Source: Coriaria nepalensis
Lineage: Eukaryota; Streptophyta; Magnoliopsida; Cucurbitales; Coriariaceae
Assembly: GCA_027186245.1 (NCBI GenBank)
Contig: CP114493.1
Coordinates: 3,665,501 to 3,729,500 of the forward strand
DNA: 64,000 bases
Direction of reading: 5' to 3'
The notes beneath the pieces are model-generated. The model did no database searches, had not been told where the DNA came from, and saw only the letters and a list, made by a program, of their open reading frames with translations. Both the position numbers and the translations under genes were made by a program. Below are positions 47,718 to 59,588 of the stretch, piece by piece. Numbering within the stretch: the stretch's first letter is position 1; every line of letters begins with the position of its first letter.

Positions 47718-48616
47718 CGTTGGAAATTCAAAATTGGAGAAGAGATATATATATATAGGAAGTGAGAAGAAATGTGAAGGTCTATTAGAAGGAAAGATGG
47801 CAAATGGTGAGAAGAAGAACCCTAATCACGATTAAAAGAGGGAGAAAAGTCTAAAATGATTCGAAGATGAAATTCTCATAATCGCAATGGTTCGAAGAAG
47901 AACCCCCTTTCCAAAATGCACCTTTTCATTAACCAATAAAATAAAATCAAAATTAATGTGTACGGCCTAATACAAAAATGGTTTGAAATTTAATTTTCAG
48001 CTAAAGTGAATCAAACCAGATTTTGTATTGAAAATTCAACTTTTTCTGTCCAACACTAATTTTTATAATCATTACGAAAATTAATTTTTAAAATACAAAA
48101 TCTCAAAATGGTTGCCAATTATAGCATAAAAGTGATTTTTTTTTGTTGCATTTTTTTAACCCTAAAAATTGAGAATCAAAAATTAATTTTTGAGAATTAT
48201 GACATAAAAATTTGTTACTAAATGATCTTGACCCCTTACAAAAAGTGATTTTTATATTTTGAAATACAAAAATCATTCTTCAAAAACATTGTCGAACATT
48301 CTCTAAGGTTATGTTTGGCAACTATTTTTACACTTTACATTTATAAACCTAATTTTTGTCATCATTATAAAAAAAACATGGTAGGGACACTTAATCAATT
48401 TTTGAGAACCAAGAGTTGTTAGGTAAATTTTGATTGAAAATCCATTTTTAAGAGGCAAACCAATGATGTCAGAATTGAAACCCTAATATTGATAGAAGGG
48501 TGAATTTTATGCGATCGTAACAAATTGAAACCCTAAATTTTTTTCAAAGTCATTTTGAACATCTTTTAGGAAGACTCAAATTGCATTAGAAGTAAGGGAG
48601 GGATAGAGAGTAGTAC

Positions 48617-48699
48617 CTGTGAGTGACCGATTTTAGTGGAGTAAGCTGCCTTATAAGTGTTGAATGAAGTGATTTCAATGGAGAATCCAAACTCTTCAT
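48617..48699 (-). pseudogene. Exon-like frame, copy 3, frameshifted
   Basis: Minus strand, ATG at 48699, 83 nt to the donor CAG/GTACTACTC, one base shorter than the other copies. The frame shifts after MKSL, so this copy is broken. Confidence 0.35.
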
Positions 48700-48765
48700 C
48701 GTTGGAAATTCGTAATCGGAGAAGATAGAAAGAGATGGTGAATGGTGAGAAAACACATTTTTGAT

Positions 48766-49307
48766 TGAGAATGGATTTTTAAGATACAAACTCATTAACA
48801 AATAGAAGTGAAACAACAAAAACACATTTTTGTAAATTCAGAAAACAACTAATATTAGTTTTTATATTTTACATTTTTCACTATTTTTTAACTTATTTTC
48901 AAATACTGATTTTTTTGATATCTGACACAACAAAATATTATCAATATTATCCCCTCAATTGTCATGTTTCAAAATATAAAAAATATTTTTGAGGTTTATT
49001 ACGAAGAGACCCTAAATACAAAAAAATCATGTTCAACTTTCTTGGAATTTCTCCAACAAATCCCAGAACGACTTCGATCCAGACTCATCTAGGTCCATAT
49101 TAGAATGCGGGCCTATCTTCGATCCAGACCCCATGCCCAAATGTGAAGTGCAGTGCGCCTCTTTCGCCGGACTTCTCCACGAACAACTTCGGCCTCCCTT
49201 TCTTCTCGTCAGAGAACTCAGAGCAGCTTGCTCCGACGCCGTTAATTTCTTTAGGTTTTCTTCCTTCATTAATAACGAATTCGTCTTAGTAAGGAAGAAC
49301 TAGAAAA
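48766..49307. promoter_or_regulatory. 5' flank of the release-factor gene
   Basis: The left half is A/T-rich. The right half (49033-49269) is open on the minus strand for 78 codons, with its ATG only 38 bp from the release-factor ATG; it is more likely promoter/leader sequence than a gene. Confidence 0.35.
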
Positions 49308-52300
49308 ATGAGATTCAATCGAGGGATTATCAGGCGGCTCTTCAATCTCGATCGAACACTTACACAGCTCGAACCCGTCTCTGTAAAATTTCAACCGGTT
49401 CTTGGTCAGAATGACGGTCCAATTTCGTTTCTTCGAATTCCATCTTCTTCTCCCCTCTCTCTTCTTATATTTCGTTCTCTCTCAACAACAGGTCCGTTCT
49501 TCTTGTATACTTCCTTTTTTTTTTTCATGATGTTTATCATGCGTATTATTTGGTACTGCAACTGTTTTTTCTGCAAAATTTTCATTCACAGTAGGAGAAT
49601 TGCAACCTCAGTTATCGACTGATCTAATTAAGATAATGGAGCAGAGGATGTCAGCCATTGAACACATGAGTGCTTCCCTTCTCAACATAGCAAATCGGGT
49701 ATTGATTCTTGATTCCATATGTTTTTCCCTCCTTGTCTTACTTCTTATATATTGTATGTATCACTGAGCAAGGGTTTACTATAAATGAGAGTTGGGCTTT
49801 GTTTAGTTTGTATTTTACGTGTTGATTGAAGACAGCCAGAAGCCCCACCAGCAGAATATGCAAGGGCTAATAAGGAGCTTAGAAAACTCCGGCATTCGAT
49901 GGACCTCATAAATGAGCTGAGAGCTATACAGAAGGTAAGTTAAATCCACCGAGTAATAAAATCCAAATGCAAGTATCTTCATGTAACTTGATTATATCTC
50001 TTTTTGCCCCCCTTTTTTTTGCTCGATAAGAATATGTTTTCGCACGATCTTTCAACTGCTTTACAAACTTTTTTATGTGCTTAAACAATCCTAGAGAGAT
50101 GTAATGAGACTTCTAACTTTATTTATATGGACTTGCTTGTGCTGCTCTTTTGTCTTTAATTAATCATTTAAATCTTTTATTAGACACCCAAAATTCAGTT
50201 TGCATCTTGCATATTTGTACCATTTTCAGACAATAAATTTTGATTGTGTTACTAGTAGCAACATCTAATTTAGTCCCCTTCTCTTCATCTCCTTATAGAA
50301 TTTCACAAAATTTGATGTTTTCCCCTCTTCTATTCTATATCCATCAATATGCATATGAACATTCTTTTTATCCATCTCTTCCTCAAGATCTCTGAAACTA
50401 CTCCACCGCCCCATATTATTAACCCACCAGCAGAGAATCAGATTTTAAATTTTAGTGCTTGAATTATTATGACCTAAATTCTCATTTTCCTTCCCAAAAG
50501 ACAATTTTTGAGTTTCAATCACATGTTTTATACTCACAGAGATCATCAATAAGATTGTGATAAGAAGTCTCAGTGTTGTAATCCTTAATCTCTCATAGCA
50601 ATCTACACTGGGATAACTAAATGTGCAGATATATAGCGCTTGAACAGTATGCAAAAATGTGGTATGGTCCGGAAAAGGAAATGAGTTTTATTTCATAGGT
50701 TGGATTAAACTCAGTTTCTGTATTGCACATTTCATAATCTATACGTATTCTTACTTCTCTCCAAATGGTTCTTACTATTGGTTAAGCGGAAAATATGCTT
50801 TGACTTTGGTACCCTTGCATCTATTTCTCTGTAGGAGATTGATAGTTTAAGGACGCTCATGGCTGAATGTCCAGAAGATAAAGATATGCTTGATATGGTA
50901 ACTGATGAATTAGATCAGGCTGTGAAAGAAGAGAAAAGACTGCAGCATTTGTTACTGAAATGTTTACTTCCAAAGGATGATGCTGATGAGAGAGACTGCA
51001 TTTTAGAGGTGAGAGCAGGTAACATATTTCTTTGGACAGAGACACTAAAGTGCAACTTTTACCGACACTCACCTCTTCTCTTGTTCATATGTGCTTCGAT
51101 TTTCTTTCTTTCGTTTATTTCTTCTTATCTAATAATGGGTTTAATAATCAGGGACTGGCGGGGAAGAGGCCTCTTTGTTTGCCATGGACATATTTAAAAT
51201 GTAAGAAGTACTCTAAATTTGGCTACATCTATGATTGTAAATAGTTCCACTAGTTCTCATTTCAGACTTTGATCTTCTTTGACTCACAATAGGTATGAAA
51301 GATTTACGCAGAAGAAAGGTTGGAGATTTGAAGTGGTGGAAATAACTCAATCAGATCTTAAAGGATACAAGGTGAGTAACCATTACACATTAATATTCAA
51401 ATAAGTTTGGGTTAAATCATCATTTTTGTCCCTCTATTCGTCATTGATTTTAGTTTGACTCAAATGACTCCCTCAACATTCATTTTCTTCCTACTTAGTC
51501 CCTAGGGCTGAAAAAATAAAAGAAAAGCATTTAAATATTTTAAATCATCCATCTAACTTCTTAAATAAAATTTCACCACTTCCTCTAGCAAGCTCTTCCA
51601 ACACCACTGCCGCCCCGACTCCATCACCACCGCCGCCCCTTACCCCTTCCTCTCTCTCCCGGTTTGAACCCAGATTCAAATCAAGAGAGAGAGGGAGAGA
51701 GGAAAAAATAAGGGACGGCGACGACGATGGAGTTAGGGTGGCGGAAACAATGGAGTTGGGGTGATGGTGGTAGGAAAAGGTGGCTAAGGAAAGAAGGGAT
51801 GAAATTTTATTTAAGAAAAGTTAAAGTAGAAGATTGTAAAATATTTTAATGCTTTTCTTTTATCTTTTCAGCCCCAAGGATTAAAATAGGATGAAGATGA
51901 AATTTAAAGGGCTAAATTCAGTCAAACTAAAGTCAAGGGATGAAAATAAAAAAACTGTGTAAAATAGAGGGACAGGAATGATAATCTAGCATAACTTTTA
52001 GAACATATCATACTGTTTTTTCATAGTTTTCAGGACCATGACAGTCCATCTTGTAATTGAGGTCCTGTTTTTTCTTATTCATGTGTTTACTTTATAGGAA
52101 GCTAGTGCGGCAATTTCAGGAACTAGTGTTTACGGAAAACTGAAATTTGAGAGTGGAATTCACCGGGTGCAGGTCTCATCTACACTTTTGTCAGATTTAA
52201 AATGCATGCAATGTCTGATGACCAATCTCAATTGCTGACAATTTTTTATTTCATTAGAGAATTCCTATCACAGAGAAATCTGGACGCGTTCACACTAGTG

Positions 52301-53151
52301 CTGTATCAGTAGCCATTCTCCCTCAAGCCGATGAGGTTCTAAATGCTTAAAACTTTAGACCAAGTCTTAGAATTTTGTAATTTAGTAATTTTAGTTATTG
52401 AAATTTCTAGGATCCTACTGCTCATGAGAATTCATTTTCATGTTTCCTTCATTTTTTCCTTAGTAATATAGTTTGGGGTTTTTTCAGGTAGATGTCCAGT
52501 TGAGGAACGATGACTTGAGAATCGATACATATAGATCTGGTGGGTCAGGTGGTCAGCATGCAAATACTACCAATAGTGCTGTTAGAATAACCCATATTCC
52601 TACTGGTTTGACTGTTGCCATACAAGATGAACGATCTCAACATATGGTAGGAAAAATATCCTGAAATGTAATCTTTTTTTGTATTTGAATTAGGACCGGC
52701 GCTTTCTTTCTTTTTGGGTCCTAACCATTCTCCTTTTCATTTTCCGGGTTCTTTTATAGAACAAAGCCAAGGCGCTCAAAGTGCTCTGTGCAAAGCTGTA
52801 CGAAATGGAAAGGTCTAGAATTCAAACCAGCAGATCAAAACTTCGATCAGAACAGGTAAAGAAAGAGAGTATAAGAAGGTGTTTTATTTATTTATTTATA
52901 ATTACATTCCTTAATCCCTAGTTGGTATTAACGTAAAACTCTTGGCTAACTCGCAGATTGGTAGTGGGGACAGATCAGAACGTATACGCACGTACAACTT
53001 TCCTCAAGGACGTGTAACTGATCATCGTGTTGGAATTACGCATCATTCAACAGATGATGTCATGCAGGGAGAGAATTTAGATACCTTTATTGATGCTCTT
53101 CTTTTGCAGCAGGAAATGGATGCAATTGCATCGATTAGTTCGTTCCATTGA
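49308..53151 (+). CDS. Mitochondrial-type peptide chain release factor 1
   Basis: Class-I release factor of bacterial RF1 type, which reads UAA/UAG and triggers peptide release in an organelle. Exons: 49308-49491, 49592-49698, 49836-49934, 50835-51018, 51152-51200, 51293-51371, 52098-52172, 52258-52335, 52488-52646, 52760-52855, 52957-53151, total 1305 nt and 434 residues. An N-terminal stretch rich in Arg and Ser with few acids ([14 protein letters not shown]) fits a mitochondrial presequence. The core starts [20 protein letters not shown]; stop-codon tripeptide region [20 protein letters not shown] has PIT, the RF1-type PxT; the catalytic GGQ is in [16 protein letters not shown]; the end is [20 protein letters not shown]. 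The plastid paralogue has a different N-terminus; the mitochondrial choice is inference. A MITE sits in the intron 51372-52097. Confidence 0.93.
51411..51990. mobile_element. Long-TIR MITE in an intron of the release-factor gene
   Basis: The left arm (ttaaatcatcatttttgtcc, ctctatt, then ttagtttgac, ttagtccctagggctgaaaa, gcatttaaatattttaa, atttcacc) is mirrored on the right in reverse complement (ggtgaaatt-like gatgaaattttatttaag, aaaatattttaatgc, tcagccccaaggatta, gtcaaactaaa, aatagagggacaggaatgat). The arms span over 200 bp each, with a G/C-rich centre (ccgccgcccc / gggacggcg). It is about 580 bp long and non-coding. Terminal words match the family at 905-1441. Confidence 0.75.
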
Positions 53152-54198
53152 ATGCATTTTTCCGCTCATTTTGTAAATATTGTTTATCACTTATTTAATA
53201 TGAGAATCTGTACTGTACTCTTTTATCTAACAACACTTCTGTTTATGAGCAGTGAGCCGACAATTCAAAGTTCAAAGGCTAATGGTTATTGGTTAGTGTT
53301 CAAGTTTATCAGCTAATTGTGGTTGGAAGTAATGGAATTTAGATAATGTGATATTCCTTGGATGAAATATATTAGATTATCATCTACCATATGAGGTTTG
53401 GCCCCACATCTTTGAAAAGGCTAGTGTCTTAAAATTTTATGATATCTACTTTTCGAAAACTTCCCCATGAAAAAGAAAAGATAAGTCTAGGATGGTGATG
53501 CTTTTAGTTTCTGTTAATTTAACATATCCTGTTAGCAAAAGCAAGAAAAAGAAAATGGTAAACAGACAAAGGTTTCCTTTTCTTATCTCTTTTTGGACTC
53601 TTTGCTTCATCACCTCTTCCTTAACAGTGACCCTATCTCTTCCTCCTCTGTCCCTCACCTCTGTTTTGCCCAATTGAAAAGCCCCTGACAGTGACCCTAT
53701 TTCTTTGTGCATAGCATGTGATCTACCTTGCCTCCTCTTTGGATTCAATTACGTATGCGATGATGCAGGAAAGCTTCTAGAGAGAAAGAGAGTCTGATAC
53801 ATTCTAAGAGATTTCTATCTTGCATGAATAGGGTACTTGAACAAGTGGGTTCTTGTCTGTTTCTGATTATGGATTGCCGGTTTCGCCCGGAATTAAGACC
53901 AAGTTTGAAATATTGTGGTGATTACAATATAATGTGTTCAATCTAGAACCTTATGCGTAGATCAAAGGGCAAAAGCTTTATAACTACATCTATATATCTA
54001 CCTACCTATGACCTACCTATCTCCCACTGATTTAGGATTATCAACCCCACTTTCTCCTGTCAAGGAAAAGTCAAACACAATCTTAATCTGATATTAAGCA
54101 AGATTTGATTTGATTTCTTCGACCATAATTGGGATCCATCTTAAGCAATCAAGTCCTACATAATTACAACATTTATTTAGGGAAATAGCTTACTGCTC
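53152..54198. other. Spacer between the release factor and RADIALIS-like genes
   Basis: 3' UTR of the release factor at the left, promoter of the MYB gene at the right. No other gene or repeat recognised. Confidence 0.45.
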
Positions 54199-54310
54199 TC
54201 TCTCTCTCTCGCTCTCTCTCTCTCTCTAGTACGAATTCATCCAGCTTTCCACTCTCTAATTACAACCACCCTCCAAAAACTCAGGAGTCGTATGATCAAT
54301 TTATATATAC
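54199..54310 (+). promoter_or_regulatory. CT microsatellite and TATA box of the RADIALIS-like gene
   Basis: A (CT)n tract lies at about 54199-54228 and TTATATATAC at 54301-54310, about 45 bp before the start codon at 54351. The latter is a credible TATA box with a short leader. Confidence 0.45.
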
Positions 54311-54350
54311 TTGTTTCGATACATACAAAAGAGAAGGAAAATAAAAGAAA

Positions 54351-54704
54351 ATGGATGATTTGTACAAGGCAAAGGCGGTGTTGAATAATGGGTGGAGTTG
54401 GGAGGAGAACAAGTTGTTCGAGGTGGCTTTGACGGCGGTGGACGAGCAGGATCCGCGTCGGTGGGAAGTACTTGCTGCCATGGTGGGCGGGAAGAAGAGT
54501 GCTGAGGATGTTCGGAATCAGTATGCCATTCTCTTGCAGGATCTACAGCTTATAGAATCTGGAAAGTTGGATCATAAATTTCCAGGGCTCGGAATTTTCG
54601 GGTTCGAACAACAACCACCTCAGCCTTGTTGTCCTCGTCTCAAACTTCCACTTGATTTTACTGCAACCACTTCCTTATATTGGACTGATCAAGATCAACG
54701 GTAA
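54351..54704 (+). CDS. RL: RADIALIS-like single-repeat MYB (SANT) protein
   Basis: 117 residues. A single SANT/MYB repeat spans about residues 12-66: WSWEENKLFEVALTAVDEQD, then RRWEVLAAMVGGKKSAEDVR and NQYAILLQDLQLIESG, with the Trp residues of helices 1 and 2 kept and Tyr in place of the third. KFPG after the repeat is common to the RADIALIS group. The family acts in floral symmetry and other developmental roles, often by competing for DRIF-type partners. This copy has a Pro/Cys-rich tail (FEQQPPQPCCPRLKLPLDF) and stops at a TAA after DQDQR; a splice site GGTAAAT overlaps the stop, so a longer spliced form cannot be excluded. Confidence 0.9.
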   Translation: MDDLYKAKAVLNNGWSWEENKLFEVALTAVDEQDPRRWEVLAAMVGGKKSAEDVRNQYAILLQDLQLIESGKLDHKFPGLGIFGFEQQPPQPCCPRLKLPLDFTATTSLYWTDQDQR

Positions 54705-56006
54705 ATTGTGTCTTCTCTGTCATAATTTAGCCTTCCCCTGTTTTTTGTTAATTCTTCTTTAGACTAGTCCTTGTTGTTTCTTATTTCCACAATATCTTGA
54801 TCTTTGTGTTCATCCTGCAAAAAAAAAAAAAAAAAAAAAAAAGAGAGAGGAGAAGAAAAGGTTCTTTCCTCCTAGAAGAAAGTAGAGAATTTATTGATGT
54901 GGAGAAAAAGGTACCGTTTGTTTTGAAATTCACACGAGAAAAACTAGGAATGGTACGAAAACGATGAATCCTAATAAAACCAGATAATATTTGAGCAAAG
55001 AAGATGATGTCATCAAGCTTTAATGATACCTAGGAAATTGCAGAGTATTTGATCGTATATGAGGGGGACAGGATCTTGTAAGATTGTGGTTTAAAATAAA
55101 ATTATCATGTTCTTATTGAAGAAACGCATAATAATGAAGTTATTAGGAAAATGCAGGTTAGGACAAAGGTTACTTACTAGGTTAGCGGATAGGATACAAT
55201 CAATGAATGAGTATCACATAAGTCAATGAGCTTTTATTGCAGAAATGAATCATGAACAATGTTAATAGAGAAGGAAAAATAAGAGGAAAAAAAAAAAAAA
55301 AAAAGAGGAGAGAGGGAGAAAGGATGGAGAGATAGAGCCAGGGAAGAGGCAGTGCATGAGTAGAGATGCCAACAGGGGAACAGCTGGTGACAAACTCCAT
55401 CCATGCTCTGCCTGTTCCCTCTCTCTTTGTCTTGTTCCCTTTCCCCCTCAACGATTGAGCAAACAGGAGGGAGGAAGAAGCCAATCAGCTGCTTTGCTTG
55501 AGGATTGGTGATGAAAGGAACAAGTGTAATTATAATGGATCTTGGAGGGCGAAAAAATAATAGAACAAAGACTTGTCATCAGATGTGTGTAGTACCCCAT
55601 TGTTTCCGGCTCAACAAGGAAACAGAGCATAATGAAAGTGTGGTACGTACTAATCCTAATCTAGTAGTAGTAGTAGTAAAGTGGTAGTACAAGTACTTGG
55701 CCCTCAACTCTTAACTCTAATTTTCAACTTAGTACTGCACATTGCCTCGTACTACTTAAGTACTACCCAACTCACACTCTCAGTTGAATGATTGGCCACC
55801 AACTAATTTAAAACTAGAGCCTCAAAAGCGGGGTGTTGGGCACCACATGTGGGTTCGCATTAGCAACTGCAGTATGCATACATAACACATATAGTATGTA
55901 AATCTATACTTTGGAACTAATAAAGAAATAGAACTTATTATTATTATTATTATTCTCTATATATTTACTTTTACGATTTTATGACATTTTCTCATTGGTT
56001 GGAGAA
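54705..56006. other. Spacer with simple repeats
   Basis: Poly-A at 54819-54842 and 55286-55304, (AGT)n at 55661-55680, (TTA)n at 55936-55955. Short frames on both strands match nothing known. Confidence 0.45.
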
Positions 56007-56426
56007 TATGGGTGGGCAAAAGTTCTATCGAGATCGGAACAGGATGGTACCAATCTCGATTTTCCCTATATCGACAACGGTACCAAAATCCCTAGTCCTA
56101 GCTTGGTACCGATATTGGGTCCCAATCATTGAAAGAAAAATGCTTTTTTTTTAATTGTTAAATTGTAAGAAAATGAAGAAAATGAAAAGAAGAGAAGAAG
56201 AAAGAACAAAAGAGAAGAAGATAAGAAAAAAAGAATAATATGTACATAATAAATTTTTTCTTTTTAAATATTTATTGTTACTTGGAATCGGAATTGATTT
56301 TAAAATCAGTCATCAATTATCATTATTGGAACCGGTTTCGATACCTTAGTCGGTATAAAAAATCAATACTAGGATCGAATCCAATATTGAGATTTTCGGC
56401 AGGATTGAGACCTTTATCCATCCCTA
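56007..56426. mobile_element. Small hAT-type MITE with a weak 8-bp target duplication
   Basis: The left end is TATGGGTGGGCAAAAGTTCT and the reverse complement of the right end is TAGGGATGGATAAAGGTCTC. The flanks TTGGAGAA and TTTGAGAG agree at six of eight positions. Inside are tgggtac/ggtacc words repeated in both directions. The longest frame (56240-56431) has no homology. Confidence 0.5.
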
Positions 56427-57213
56427 TTTGAGAGTATATAATTGCATATTCTCAATCTATCAACCGACTGTTGGTGCAAAATCTTGTCTTGGCTCCACCA
56501 CCAATGTGAATCATGTAAGAGTTGGAGGGGTTATTATCCGCCAAAAGTCCCTCCAATAACAAAATTAGTAAGTTGGAAAGAATTTAGTTAAAGGTAGGTA
56601 AAATAAGGTAATCAATTTGTACCTTCCTTCTTTTCAAAATGTTATTTATAGTGAAGAGTAAGAGGACTATGTGAAAGGAAGGGACCAAAAGTTTCCTTTC
56701 AAATTTAGGATATATCATTTTCAACACGCTTCTTCACATATGATATTATTTTGAATTTATACGTGAACTTTTTTTTTTAATAATGGGTGACATAAAGTAT
56801 GTGTAGTGGTTAGTTCAATCACATGTTGAGCCTAACTCTGATATCATGTATAAATATGAGTTTCTATCTCAAAACCAATTTGACAATGAGAAGAGTTGAC
56901 TCATCTTTCTTATATACTAGTTTTCTAAGAGTTCCCTTTCAGATATGAGATATTTTATTCGCAACAGACTTCATGTTCCAAATGAGGTGTCAAAAAGTTA
57001 ACGATCTAGACCTATACGATCTTTAGATGGAATCTAAATCCTCCTGAGTTGACAGTTATACGAGTGTCCATAGATTGTCATAATACTTGTTTTTTATAGC
57101 TTTCTAGATTAATCACGGTAACACACTTAATCCGACCTCCCACCATTTCGAAATTAACAATGATGGTACATTAGATCAGACAAGCAAAGATTGAACGGCT
57201 TAAGCTGGACTCT
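56427..57213. other. Spacer, no gene recognised
   Basis: Contains a word caatcacatgttgagcctaa near 56817 and a region like a retroelement LTR (taacactgatatcatg type), but no partner copy. No open frame of note. Confidence 0.35.
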
Positions 57214-57221
57214 CCTCTAAG

Positions 57222-58434
57222 TAGGGATGTGCAACAGATCCATATCTGACCCTATCCTACTCAATCCAACGAATAGGGTCGGATACAAATCAAATAATGA
57301 CAAATATAAATGGACCCGATCCGACCATTTTTTTTTTACAGATATCCAACATGTCGGGTGACAGATACCATTATATACCTAAAAAAAAAAATTGAATTTG
57401 CGCTCACAGAACCTGCCCCTGCACCGAGGAAAACTAGAGCTCGCTGCCACCCCCAACGCTTCATCCTTTACTCTCTGCCCGACATCGGCACCATTCTTTT
57501 CGCTCTTCGCCCTCTGCTCTCCTCCCATTGTTCCTCTTCCTCCCTCTTCGATCCACTGCCACTACTATTTTGCCATACATTTATTTACGGTTGCTTCGGA
57601 GTCCATATTTAGCACGAGTGGACGTACAATCACAGCCTTTTGTAGTAGGCTTGCTCCCTCTATGTTGGAGGCACTTATTTACGTGCAAAGCTGGCTTTCG
57701 GGCATGAGGTTCACCTTAGTTGGTGATGTGGATGCAATAGAGATCTTTGATCAAGAGGATGTTGTTGATATTTGTTGAACTAGTTGATGTTTTTTTAATT
57801 TTGTGAACTTGATGTTTTTAAATTTTGTGAACTTTGATATATATTTTTATTTGGTGAACTTGTTGATGAACTACACATTTGTTGTGATTATAATATTATA
57901 AAATATAAATCTAAGATAATAGAGATTTGCACTGTGTAGGTAATTTGTAAATTATAGTTTGTAGTTACTAGTTTCTAGAGTTATTCCATGGGTTGAAGGG
58001 CTCGAATCATAGGTCGAGGACTTTCGACCCGATCTCTCACATGTTGCTCTGTGGTTGAAGAGTCGAAGGCCTCGAGACCTTAAGATGCGCTAACCGACGT
58101 CTCACAGACTCTGTGGCAACGGGTTAAAGGGTCGAAGAGTATCTCACATAATTCGACCTTTTGACCCTTAGTTACGTACATATATATTTAAATTGATATA
58201 AAATTTTACATAAATATATACAAGTAATAGATATATTTACATACACCTTACTTTAAATATATACAATTATGTTACATACACATAAATATATCCGACTATC
58301 CACCCCGATTTTGTGCGGACCGGAGGTACTACCTTCTCTTTTGATCGGATCGGATACACGATCCGACAAAAAACAATAGATATCCGCATGCAATAGATCG
58401 GATATAGTTAGATTTGACATGTTGCACATCCCTA
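57222..58434 (+). mobile_element. Internally deleted hAT transposon with target duplication
   Basis: The left end TAGGGATGTGCAACAGATCC and the reverse complement of the right end TAGGGATGTGCAACATGTCA are identical over 15 bases. The flanks CCTCTAAG (57214-57221) and CCTCTAAA (58435-58442) form an 8-bp target duplication with one mismatch, as expected for hAT. Inside, gcgctcacag to 57778 is open on the plus strand and encodes a hATC dimerisation segment. Total 1213 bp, far short of an autonomous element. Confidence 0.85.
57392..57778 (+). pseudogene. hATC dimerisation-domain remnant
   Basis: The C-terminal part reads VASESIFSTSGRTITAFCSR then LAPSMLEALIYVQSWL and a late acidic stretch EIFDQEDVVDI. 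The SES-x-FSTSGR and EALI-x-x-QSWL phrases are signature hATC sequence. The N-terminal half of the frame is unrelated low-complexity sequence, so it is the 3' end of a transposase fused to non-coding sequence by deletion. Confidence 0.75.
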
Positions 58435-58442
58435 CCTCTAAA

Positions 58443-59588
58443 AAGGTGATTGGTTTGATTTTTTGAGAGGCAATATAAAAAAATGAATAGCATTCCTCCG
58501 ACCGGTTTGATTCTATCAAAATTAGAGAATCCTTTTCATTGTTTAAGTATTCAAAATGAAAAATGAGTCATTTCTTTCAAAATACATGTCTTTTAAGTGG
58601 AATGAAATAACTCATTATTTGACATGAATTTTTTTTTGTAATATTTCAATTTTATTGGGCATATTAGGTAATTTGTCAATTTTTTTAATTCAAAAACTCA
58701 TTTTTTTACCATTAAAAATCATTTTTTGTTCCTTATTTATTATGCAGCCAACCAAACACCAAAAGAATTGGTAAATTCTTATCCATTCCCATTCTCTTAG
58801 AAAATTCCGAATGTATAATAAGTGCCCATATTAGCCTTACTAAACTGAGTGAAACAATATAATAAATATTATTTTTATATTATCATATTATATATTATAT
58901 CAAATTTATATATAATTAAAATAAATAATTGAAATTATCTATCACCACACACAGTCTACCCATCCAAAAATTTCTCAAGTATGAAGGTTAGTAAGACTGA
59001 CCTCGACCTTGTTCCAGCAAAAGCTCATAGGAAATATTTATTGCAGACTTTTTTTTCCCTTTTTATCCAAACAGAAAGATACTAGTGCAAAGTTTTCTTG
59101 TTAATTTGCAATAGTATCTTTTTGTTTTGATTAAAAAATAAAGAAATAAAAGGGAAGCAAAAAAAAAAAAAAAAAAACAGAAGTCTCAAATTTGAAACCA
59201 ACATGTTCAATTCTAAAAAATACCCTTCGGCCAAGAAAATTAAAGTAAAAATACCCCATATTTGAGATTAAAAAAAAAAAAAAAACTCAATTTCTAAATA
59301 TAGGTCATTTTACTAACAAACCTATCCGACATTGAGATTCATATCATGTAATCTTGGTAGATTACAATACCCTTTAGCTATAAAAATTGTAATAACTAAA
59401 CTTTAAGGAACAAGAAACCCTTCGCCCCACCCTTACGGGCGAGTATCTTCTTTGGCTTCTTAACCCGACCCCTCTTTATTTTCAAAGGTACTGGATCTTA
59501 TCCCTTTTGCTCCCAAAACAGAAAAGGTCCCTCTTCAAGTTTATTACACAGTTATTGGGACCAGAGAATTAAATAAGAAGCAAAGGTG
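58443..59588. other. Spacer and 3' flank of the gene at 59589
   Basis: A/T-rich with poly-A tracts (59159-59178, 59270-59285). No gene seen. Confidence 0.45.

Larger units (their letters stand above)
46450..48765. repeat. Tandem array of about 1-kb units (two full, one partial)
   Basis: The marker aagggagggatagagag occurs at 46587, 47609 and 48594, offsets of 1022 and 985 bp. Similarity covers whole units, including a block with an exon-like frame, aatgcaccatttcattaacc (and variants), and a block of caaaatctcaaaat with tttggcaactatttttac. The third unit stops near 48765. The divergence between units is roughly one base in ten, so the duplication is not recent. Confidence 0.85.

Noticed and set aside
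49033..49269. Possible small protein gene on the minus strand
   Set aside because: Its start codon lies 38 bp from the start of the release-factor gene, leaving no room for two leaders; no homology recognised. Kept only as a low-interest observation.
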